Part shown: positions 58,139 to 64,000 of the stretch, piece by piece
Numbering within the stretch: position 1 is the first letter of the stretch
Layout of the letters: each line of letters starts with the position of its first letter
NCBI RefSeq assembly: GCF_039526245.1
Contig: NZ_BAAAIV010000012.1
Coordinates: 447,774 to 511,773, forward strand
DNA from: Arthrobacter_H rhombi
GTDB lineage: Bacteria; Actinomycetota; Actinomycetes; Actinomycetales; Micrococcaceae
Length of the DNA: 64,000 nt
Direction of reading: 5' to 3'
Made by a program: the position numbers and the translations under genes
The notes under the pieces: model-generated
Told to the model about the DNA's origin: nothing
Seen by the model: only the letters and a program-made list of their open reading frames with translations
Database searches by the model: none

Positions 58139-59182
58139 ATGGGCGACCATAGTCACGGCAGTCCGAACGATCCGGGCACCGTTGCTAAGGCCGGTCAGGG
58201 TTCCATGGACACGTTCCAGGACCCGGGCCTGCCGCCGCACCGGCCACGCCTCGCTGACGTTGACCCCCGCGCCGCAAAGCGGGCCGAACGGCAGGTAACG
58301 CTGCTGTTCGTGCTTTCCGTGCTGGGAACACTGCTGTTCTTCGTGGCCTACTTCGTCGTCGGGCACGCTGAATCGATCGGCGAGATCCGCCTGCAGAACA
58401 CCTTGTTGGGTATCGGCACCGCTTTTGCGATGCTCGGCATCGGCGTGGGCATCGTGCACTGGGCCAAAACCCTGATGCCCGACCACGAGATCACCGAGAT
58501 GCGTCACGAGGTCCGTACGGAGGAGAACCGCCAGGTCGCGGAATCGATGTTGGGCGACATCATCGAGGAAACGGGCATCAAGCGCCGTCCCCTGATCCGC
58601 AACTCGCTGATCGCCGCAGTGGCTTTGGCACCGATCCCCGCGATCTTCATGTTCCGTGACCTCGATCGCACCGGCGCCACCGCCGGACAGATCGTCGATC
58701 GACTGCGCCACACCATGTGGGACAAGGGCATCAAGCTGGTACGCGATCCCTCCGGAACGCCGATCAAGGCATCGGACGTCCAGATCGGCTCGGCCTTCCA
58801 CGTCATCCCCGACGGGCTGAACGAAATGGAAGACCCGCTGAATGAGAAGGCCAAGGCAGTCGTGCTGCTCATGCGACTGGATCCGTCGAAGATGCACATC
58901 TCCCCCGAGCGCGAGACCTGGCATCACGATGGCATCGTGGCCTACTCGAAGATCTGCACCCACGTGGGTTGCCCCGTTGCTTTGTACGAGCAGCAGACGC
59001 ACCACCTGCTGTGCCCGTGCCACCAGTCCACCTTCGACCTTACGCAGGAATGCAAGGTCATCTTTGGACCGGCAGGTCACGCACTTCCCCAACTTCCGAT
59101 CACGGTCGATTCGGATGGCTACCTGGTCGCCCAGAGCGATTTCCATGAGCCCGTCGGCCCGAGCTACTGGGAGCGTGGCTAA
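58139..59182 (+). CDS. qcrA: Cytochrome bc1 complex Rieske iron-sulfur subunit
   Basis: 347 residues. Three N-terminal membrane segments, then a C-terminal Rieske domain with the cluster ligands CTHVGC and CPCHQS. Actinobacterial QcrA has extra transmembrane helices compared with mitochondrial Rieske proteins, and its last helix is usually Tat-translocated. ATG 58139 (MGDHSHGSPNDPG) has GAGAGA upstream; an ATG at 58127 would add four residues. qcrB begins two bases after the stop. Confidence 0.96.
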   Translation: MGDHSHGSPNDPGTVAKAGQGSMDTFQDPGLPPHRPRLADVDPRAAKRAERQVTLLFVLSVLGTLLFFVAYFVVGHAESIGEIRLQNTLLGIGTAFAMLGIGVGIVHWAKTLMPDHEITEMRHEVRTEENRQVAESMLGDIIEETGIKRRPLIRNSLIAAVALAPIPAIFMFRDLDRTGATAGQIVDRLRHTMWDKGIKLVRDPSGTPIKASDVQIGSAFHVIPDGLNEMEDPLNEKAKAVVLLMRLDPSKMHISPERETWHHDGIVAYSKICTHVGCPVALYEQQTHHLLCPCHQSTFDLTQECKVIFGPAGHALPQLPITVDSDGYLVAQSDFHEPVGPSYWERG

Positions 59183-59184
59183 TC

Positions 59185-60852
59185 ATGTCTTCAACTACTG
59201 AGTACCGTCCCAAAACCTCGACAGGCAAGATCGCGGACTTCGTCGACACCCGTGTCGGCGCCTCGCAGATCGTCAAGGAGTTCGGGCGCAAGATCTTCCC
59301 GGACCACTGGTCGTTCATGTTCGGCGAGGTGGCGTTGTACACCTTCGTCATCCTGCTGATCTCGGGCACGTTCCTGACGTTCTTCTTCGACCCGTCGATG
59401 GCCCACACGACCTACAACGGCAGCTACAACCCGCTCAAGGGTGTCCAGATGTCGGTGGCCATGTCCTCGACCATGGATATCTCCTTCGACGTCCGCGGTG
59501 GCCTGTTCATGCGCCAAGTGCACCACTGGTCGGCGCTGCTCTTCGTGGCCGCTGTCTCCGTGCACATGCTGCGCGTCTTCTTCACCGGCGCCTTCCGCCG
59601 TCCCCGTGAACTGAACTGGGTCGTCGGCGGCACGCTGCTCGTCCTGGCCATGGCTGCCGGCTTCACCGGCTACTCACTCCCGGATGACCTGCTCTCCGGC
59701 AACGGCCTGCGCATCATCGACGGCGTCATCAAGGCACTTCCGGTGGTGGGCACCTTCATCTCGGCGTTCCTGTTCGGCGGCGAGTTCCCCGGAACCGCCA
59801 TCGTGGGCCGCCTGTACATGCTGCACATCATGTTGGTACCGGCAATGATCCTGCTGATGATCGGCATCCACCTGTTCATGGTCGTCGTGCACAAGCACAC
59901 CCAGTACCGTGGCCCGGGTCGCACCAACGACAACGTCGTCGGTTTCCCTGTGGGTCCCGTCTACGCCGCCAAGGCCGGTGGGTTCTTCTTCATCGTCTTC
60001 GGCATCATTGCCGCCATCTCGGGCTTCTTCACGATCAACCCGATCTGGAACTACGGCCCCTACGATCCCTCCCCTGTCTCCGCCGGCACCCAGCCTGACT
60101 GGTACATCGGTTGGGTTGATGGCGCGTTGCGTCTGATGCCGGGCGTCTTGGGCAACTTCAGCTTCGAGTGGGTCATCCCCTTCCCGTGGGGCGACAACAA
60201 CCTGATCCTGAACGTCCTACTGCCGATGGTCCCGGCCGCGATCCTCATCGGAGCCATGTTCGGTTGGCCGTGGATCGAGCGCTGGATTACGAAGGACGAC
60301 CGCGAGCACCACCTGCTCGACCGTCCACGCAACGCCCCGTTCCGTACGGGCGTCGGCGTGGCAGGTGTGATCTGGTACTGCGTGATGTGGTGTGCAGCAT
60401 CGTCTGACCTCATCGCGACCCACTTCCACGTCTCGCTGAACGACGTCACGTACTGGCTGCGTGCACTGTTCTTCCTGGGCCCGATCCTCGGATTCATCGT
60501 TGCCCGCCGCATCGCCCTGGCACTGCAGCGGAAGGATCGCGAAATCGTGCTCCACGGCCGCGAAGCCGGGATCATCGAGATGTCCCCGGAAGGCGGCTTC
60601 AGCGAACAGCACGTCGCCCTGGATGAGTACAAGCTCTACCAGCTGGTCGCTTTCGAGTCCCACGAGGTACTCCCCCCGGAGGCAGACCGTGCCGGCCACG
60701 TGACCGCCTCGGAAAAGGCCCGCGGGGCAATTTCGAAGTTCTTCTTCGAGGATCGCGTCGCACCGGTGACCCCCGCCGAGTTGGAGGCCGCCCATGGCCA
60801 CCATGCTCCGGCCATCGACGGCAAGTCGGAGAACGCCTCCATCGAGCACTAG
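59185..60852 (+). CDS. qcrB: Cytochrome bc1 complex cytochrome b subunit
   Basis: Quinol-oxidising core subunit; binds hemes bH and bL. 555 residues, longer than mitochondrial cytochrome b because of a ~120-residue cytoplasmic C-terminal extension. Heme-ligand His residues occur in VHHWSALLFVAAVSVHMLRV and LHIMLVPAMILLMIGIHLFM; the Qo-site motif appears as IPFPWGDN in place of PEWY-type contexts, and NPIWNYGPYDP is an actinobacterial feature. ATG 59185. A perfect 18-bp hairpin follows. Confidence 0.96.
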   Translation: MSSTTEYRPKTSTGKIADFVDTRVGASQIVKEFGRKIFPDHWSFMFGEVALYTFVILLISGTFLTFFFDPSMAHTTYNGSYNPLKGVQMSVAMSSTMDISFDVRGGLFMRQVHHWSALLFVAAVSVHMLRVFFTGAFRRPRELNWVVGGTLLVLAMAAGFTGYSLPDDLLSGNGLRIIDGVIKALPVVGTFISAFLFGGEFPGTAIVGRLYMLHIMLVPAMILLMIGIHLFMVVVHKHTQYRGPGRTNDNVVGFPVGPVYAAKAGGFFFIVFGIIAAISGFFTINPIWNYGPYDPSPVSAGTQPDWYIGWVDGALRLMPGVLGNFSFEWVIPFPWGDNNLILNVLLPMVPAAILIGAMFGWPWIERWITKDDREHHLLDRPRNAPFRTGVGVAGVIWYCVMWCAASSDLIATHFHVSLNDVTYWLRALFFLGPILGFIVARRIALALQRKDREIVLHGREAGIIEMSPEGGFSEQHVALDEYKLYQLVAFESHEVLPPEADRAGHVTASEKARGAISKFFFEDRVAPVTPAELEAAHGHHAPAIDGKSENASIEH

Positions 60853-60865
60853 CCTTCACTGCAAG

Positions 60866-60904
60866 GAACAAGGGACCCCGATCGTTGATCGGGGTCCCTT
60901 GTTC
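60866..60904. terminator. Perfect 18-bp hairpin after qcrB
   Basis: Arms 60866-60883 (GAACAAGGGACCCCGATC) and 60887-60904 are exact complements around a three-base loop. No extended U-tract. It ends the ctaE-qcrCAB transcript, and the convergent GntR gene ends 124 bp farther on. Confidence 0.85.
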
Positions 60905-61028
60905 GTGGGGTCTCTGATCCGAGCTCACCGCGACGGCTGCCGGACTCCCCCACCACGCTGATCCAGTGACGGTTCGGAGTGATGGGCTCACGCTAGTGTG
61001 GCAGACCGTCTAGAGAGTCCTGAGCGCG

Positions 61029-61817
61029 CTAGAACCCGTCAGCCTCGTAGGAATGCCGCTGACGTGTCCCAGGGCGCTGCAGGGGCACGAACAGCTTGTA
61101 GCGGTCGGCCCGGTAGAGCGACACCGAGTAGTCGACCAATTCACGTTTGACGTAAGCATGTCGCTGGATCTTCAACAGCGGGGTTCCCACGTCCACCCCC
61201 AGGTGCTTGGCATCCTGCGGGGTCGCGGCCGTAGCTTCCACCTGGTCCTCGCCCCACTGCATCACCAGGCCATAGCGCTCGTTCAAGGAGGCGTACAGCT
61301 GGCGCGGTGCCGCATCGTCGAGGAACCCGGGTACCCGATGTGAGGGCAAATAGTTCTCGTCCAGGTTCATAGGGAGTCCATCGGCCAGCAAGAGGCGCCG
61401 CAGGCGCACCACTGGCGTTCCGTCCTCGAGTTCCATTTCCCGGGCCAACTGGCCGGTGGCCGGAATCTCGTCGAACCGCAGGACGCGGCCGGTGGGTACC
61501 ATCCCCCGGCGTTCCATCTCCTCGCTGTAGGAGGTGAGCTTGACCTGAAGGTCGACCTTGGGAAAGGCGGCAAAGGTGCCGACACCGACGATGCGTTCGA
61601 GGACGCCGTCTTCGACCAGTGCGTCGATGGCATTCCGCACGGTCATCCGTGCCACACCGAATTGCTGGGTCAGTTCCCGCTCCGAAGGAATAGGCCTGCC
61701 AGGGTCGCAGACTTCTGTGGCATGGTGACGCAGAATCGCCTTCAGCTGCAGGTGTTTTTTCAGGGTCGAAGCGTCGTCCAGTTCTCCCGTCACCGGAACT
61801 GGTGGCCTGTGGGGCAT
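61029..61817 (-). CDS. GntR-family (HutC/DasR-type) regulator with UTRA domain
   Basis: 262 residues. N-terminal winged helix with PIPSERELTQQFGVARMTVR and EDGVLERIVGVGTFAAF, then a UTRA ligand-binding domain (about 95-245) with LLLADGLPMNLDENYLP and VDYSVSLYRADRYKLFVPL near the end, typical of regulators sensing sugars or amino-sugar phosphates. ATG 61815-61817; a TAGAAT -10-like element lies 37 bases upstream. No transporter or catabolic gene is adjacent, so the target is elsewhere. Confidence 0.9.
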   Translation of the reverse strand: MPHRPPVPVTGELDDASTLKKHLQLKAILRHHATEVCDPGRPIPSERELTQQFGVARMTVRNAIDALVEDGVLERIVGVGTFAAFPKVDLQVKLTSYSEEMERRGMVPTGRVLRFDEIPATGQLAREMELEDGTPVVRLRRLLLADGLPMNLDENYLPSHRVPGFLDDAAPRQLYASLNERYGLVMQWGEDQVEATAATPQDAKHLGVDVGTPLLKIQRHAYVKRELVDYSVSLYRADRYKLFVPLQRPGTRQRHSYEADGF

Positions 61818-62216
61818 TCTGAACTCGCTCTTCTGTGGATGGCCGTCATGCCGATTCTACCGTCGGCCGATCTCCCGGCACGGCCGTTCTCACCATAGGC
61901 AGTGGCGCGCTCACGCGGCGCCGCTGGCGGCACTGCCCCGCCACGTCGGTAGCTGCCCATGGGTGTCCTGGTTCCCGATGGTGGCGTGGGGCATGCGGTG
62001 ATCGTGTCCAGGGAGCTCACCCGTCATAAAGGGTCCTCGGAAACTGATCGATCTTGCCGTAGGGCTGGGTCGGTACGGATACCTTCGTTTAGGCGTGGTG
62101 GCCGGCTCGAGGCAGGATTCCCGACAGGCCTGTGAGGGACAGGCAGAACCGTTTTCCCCAGGGTCACTCCACGGTGACGTCCGTTGTTGCGAAACACGCC
62201 ACGGCGCGCTGAAGTA
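61818..62216. other. 400-bp stretch without recognisable genes
   Basis: Between the GntR start and the transposon-like terminus. Short open frames on both strands have no family character. The left end should hold the GntR promoter. Confidence 0.5.
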
Positions 62217-62261
62217 GGGGTCTGACCAGTAGAGGAGTGGTAGTTGGCGCTATGCGTTAAG
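62217..62261 (+). mobile_element. Solo Tn3-family-like terminal inverted repeat
   Basis: Runs from GGGGTCTGACCAGTAGAGGA (outer, 62217) to TATGCGTTAAG (inner, ends 62261). Tn3-family ends begin GGGG and end in TAAG, and classical Tn3 starts GGGGTCTGACGC. The inner edge overlaps the last codons of a resolvase fragment. The element would extend to the right. The second end is not seen in this window; the candidate target duplicate AAGTA (62212-62216) cannot be confirmed. Confidence 0.5.
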
Positions 62262-62395
62262 GTGCCGAGAAATGGTGGCTCGTGAGATGCCAAGCGCTTT
62301 GGCAATTTGCGTGGGAGTTTCGCTTCCCTCTCGTCGTGCTTGCTCGGCGGCGGGGGTGGCTGAGGTGTGCTGCAAGAGGAGATGACGATCGGAAG
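62250..62395 (-). pseudogene. Truncated serine recombinase (resolvase) C-terminal HTH
   Basis: About 48 codons open to the stop at 62250-62252, ending IAKALGISRATISRHLNA, the HTH of Tn3-type resolvases. The catalytic N-terminal domain (~140 residues) is missing; the frame is interrupted where the neighbouring TetR gene ends (62396). The stop lies inside the transposon-like terminal repeat. Confidence 0.65.
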
Positions 62396-63028
62396 TCAGG
62401 CTTCCGCGGGTGAGGAATTTATTGAGAGTGTGTCGCGGAAAGCGGCGCGTGTCGTGGTGGTGAGATCGCTCGGTGTCGCGGCGAGGACTCGCCCACTGGC
62501 GTAACAGGCCAATGCAAGCTGCGCCGCTATCGTGGCGAGGTGGAGCGGGGCGCCGTGCGCGAGAAGTACCTCTGCGAACTCATGCGCGATGTACTGGTGT
62601 TTAAGCGCCTCGCGTTCCCTCAGTTCTTCGTGCGCATCAAGAAGCATGGTGTGCCGCTGGTAGACGTCGACATGGGCGGTAGCTTGCTCGCATAACTGGA
62701 TCACGAGAGGTTCAAGGGCGCTCAAGGCCCCTGCTAGAGAATCCACCGACTGTGCGGAAGCCCACTTCTCGGAAGTCGCGTCGGTGATTGCCTCGAACAT
62801 CGCTTGTTCTTTGGCGAAGACGACCTCAGTCTTGTCCTTGAAGTGCCGGAAAAAGGTGGTTCGTCCCACCTCGGCACGTTCCGCGATGTCGGTGACGGAG
62901 ACACTGTCGAAACCTCGCTCAGCGAACAGGGCATCCGCGGCATCGATGATTCGGCCGCGCGCCGCTCGCTGCTTTCGTTCAATCAACGACAACGGTGGCT
63001 TATCTACCTCAGACGAACGTTCAGACAT
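62396..63028 (-). CDS. TetR-family regulator of the accessory cassette
   Basis: 210 residues. HTH at about 22-68 (FDSVSVTDIAERAEVGRTTF), then a helical ligand domain. ATG 63026-63028. It is divergent from the NTF2-like gene across 84 bp that contain two perfect short palindromes, the probable autoregulatory operators. Adjacent to the resolvase remnant, so likely carried by the mobile element. Ligand unknown. Confidence 0.9.
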   Translation of the reverse strand: MSERSSEVDKPPLSLIERKQRAARGRIIDAADALFAERGFDSVSVTDIAERAEVGRTTFFRHFKDKTEVVFAKEQAMFEAITDATSEKWASAQSVDSLAGALSALEPLVIQLCEQATAHVDVYQRHTMLLDAHEELREREALKHQYIAHEFAEVLLAHGAPLHLATIAAQLALACYASGRVLAATPSDLTTTTRAAFRDTLSINSSPAEA

Positions 63029-63042
63029 GACTTCAGCCTACC

Positions 63043-63057
63043 GGTCGGCTCGACCGC
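63043..63057. promoter_or_regulatory. Palindromic candidate operator 1
   Basis: CGGTCG-GCT-CGACCG, perfect 6-bp arms, 15 bases upstream of the TetR start. Confidence 0.5.
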
Positions 63058-63084
63058 AGTGCCAATGCGCATCGAGTCTGCTAC

Positions 63085-63097
63085 GGTACTGAGTACC
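63085..63097. promoter_or_regulatory. Palindromic candidate operator 2
   Basis: GGTAC-TGA-GTACC, perfect 5-bp arms, 15 bases before the NTF2-like ATG; overlaps where the promoter and ribosome site should lie. Confidence 0.55.
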
Positions 63098-63112
63098 AAA
63101 CAGGGAGAAGTC

Positions 63113-63538
63113 ATGCTCAGTGCACTTGATCGTCAGCAGATCACCGAAACCATCGCCCGTCTCGCATTCGTTTCCGACGAGGACCAGTTTGACCAGCTCG
63201 GCGAAGTGTTCACGCCGGAGGCCACCTACAACATGACCAGCTCGGGCATGGGCTCATTCCAGGGCATCGACACCCTGCGCACTGCGATGGCTCGGCTGTC
63301 TGGCTCCGGGCACGCACCCCTGTCGCACCTCGTGACCAACACTGTCATCACCGAGACCAGCGATACCGCAGCCTCGGTACGGTCCAAGGGGCTGATGATC
63401 ATGAACGACGGCTCCGTGCACGGTGTGGTCTACGACGACACCGTCGCCCTGGACGAGGGCCGCTGGCTGATCGCCAGCCGGGTTATCCTGCCCATCCGTG
63501 CCGCGGCCGGCACCGAGCAGTCGGCTAACGAGCACTGA
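63113..63538 (+). CDS. NTF2-like (SnoaL-type) protein
   Basis: 141 residues with the SnoaL/NTF2-like pattern: helix RQQITETIARLAFVSDEDQF, then the strand region VFTPEATYNMTSSGMGSFQG, and a C-terminal sheet ending in DEGRWLIASRVILP. Members act as small hydrolases, isomerases or ligand-binding proteins. ATG 63113 with GGGAGAAG upstream; the same frame runs back into the TetR gene and is ignored. The stop shares one base with the next ATG (TGATG). Confidence 0.82.
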   Translation: MLSALDRQQITETIARLAFVSDEDQFDQLGEVFTPEATYNMTSSGMGSFQGIDTLRTAMARLSGSGHAPLSHLVTNTVITETSDTAASVRSKGLMIMNDGSVHGVVYDDTVALDEGRWLIASRVILPIRAAAGTEQSANEH

Positions 63539-63944
63539 TGAAACCGGCAACCATCGGCAAGGCCCTCATCACGGTGACCGCTGCGGGGCTGATGGCCGGA
63601 CCGTACCTGTTCGATTTCAATGAAACCCACATCTACCACGAGTCGTGGCTGCCTCACGCGAAGTTCCATCACGCACAGACCATGAGTTCCGGGGCGGGGT
63701 CCCGGTGGCGACGCTGGCGAGCCCATGGCGGCCGGGCTATGGGCGGGTGGGCTTGGACGCAGCCGCCCTGTCCGCCTCGGTGTATTGGATCAGTCAGCTG
63801 TCCGCGTTCTTTTACCCGGGGACGGCGAGCGTGGACCCTCCCGCAAAAGACAACTGGCCACAGTTACGGTTCGCGATCCCCATCCTGACGGCCATCGGCA
63901 CCGGCTACATCCTGTCACGTCGCGGCCTTCAATCCACTAGATGA
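63538..63944 (+). pseudogene. DUF6640-family membrane protein gene with one frameshift
   Basis: Begins MKPATIGKALITVTAAGLMA and the family segment FDFNETHIYHESWLPHAKFH. The frame then shifts at the GGGGCGGGG run (63691-63699): adding one base restores the continuation VPVATLASPWRPGYGRVGLD ... SASVYWISQLSAFFYPGTAS to the stop at 63942-63944. Two membrane segments are predicted in the restored protein (~136 residues). Coupled to the NTF2-like gene (TGATG). A homopolymer indel could be a real mutation or a sequencing error. Confidence 0.7.
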
Positions 63945-63976
63945 ATAAGTCCTAATTCCGCGTGTTTGCAGAATAG

Positions 63977-64000
63977 ACCCCCAGCAATCTCGCTGGGGGT
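63977..64000 (+). terminator. Terminator-like hairpin at the window end
   Basis: ACCCCCAGC (63977-63985), six-base loop, GCTGGGGGT (63992-64000); nine perfect pairs. The following bases are outside the window, so a U-tract cannot be checked. Confidence 0.6.

Noticed and set aside
60905..61028. GACCGTCTAGAGAGTC as a DasR-type operator near the GntR gene
   Set aside because: It is downstream of the GntR stop and the palindrome is poor; no target gene follows.
62024..62305. 93-codon minus-strand frame across the transposon-like terminus
   Set aside because: Starts inside the resolvase fragment in another frame, lacks family character, and overlaps the terminal repeat.
1..64000. CRISPR arrays, prophage genes, restriction systems or intact insertion sequences
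   Set aside because: No repeat-spacer pattern, structural phage gene, or transposase motif was seen by reading both strands; only the resolvase remnant at 62.3 kb indicates mobility.

Overview
The window is chromosomal DNA of a high-GC actinobacterium. Evidence: a complete Pup-proteasome locus (mpa, dop, pup, prcB, prcA, pafA, pafBC), mycothiol genes mshA and mshC, RbpA, a GlgC/GlgM pair and an actinobacterial qcrCAB-ctaE respiratory block. Gene content resembles Propionibacteriaceae and relatives, but the genus cannot be fixed from sequence alone.

Layout. 1-5.5 kb: aminopeptidase N (cut by the window edge), an atypical zinc-ribbon SDR, and divergent glgC/glgM. 5.6-12.1 kb: a lipid-metabolism cluster (acyl-CoA oxidase/dehydrogenase and TetR regulator, divergent from thiolase, FabG4-like reductase and HtdX-like dehydratase) with a 31-bp palindromic operator between the two arms. 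12.1-20.9 kb: mshA, an M23 peptidase, tRNA-Leu(GAG), an M20 peptidase, an acyl-CoA dehydrogenase, uppP and mshC. 20.9-39.5 kb: a PAC2-family gene, then one long co-directional block (HAD, M50 protease, trmI, mpa, dop, pup, prcBA, pafA, two FKBPs, a terminator, fused pafBC, a small membrane gene, tatA, tatC, Ski2-like helicase). 39.5-49.6 kb: amidohydrolase, a candidate small RNA, polyprenol-phosphate mannosyltransferase, rbpA with a SigR-type promoter, a stomatin/NfeD pair, RlmA-type methyltransferase, S9 peptidase, peptide deformylase and ZapE-like ATPase. 49.6-56.4 kb: small and regulatory genes including a decaying ArsR/SRPBCC pair, a FabF-like synthase, an orphan AAA+ ATPase with its own inverted repeat, and trpD. 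56.5-60.9 kb: ctaE-qcrC-qcrA-qcrB. 61-64 kb: an orphan GntR regulator, then what looks like a Tn3-family transposon end with a truncated resolvase, followed by a TetR/NTF2-like/DUF6640 cassette whose last gene is frameshifted.

How the genes connect. Tagging (PafA), untagging and deamidation (Dop), unfolding (Mpa) and degradation (PrcBA) are encoded in series. The DNA-damage activator PafBC follows a terminator and has its own leaderless promoter. Mycothiol synthesis and SigR-type control of rbpA point to thiol-stress physiology. At least eleven genes have a TANNNT-like -10 element 6-9 bases before the start codon, so leaderless mRNAs appear common.

Limits: starts were chosen from Shine-Dalgarno sites, leaderless -10 boxes, gene overlaps and remembered family N-termini. 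Product names rest on motif recognition, not database searches.
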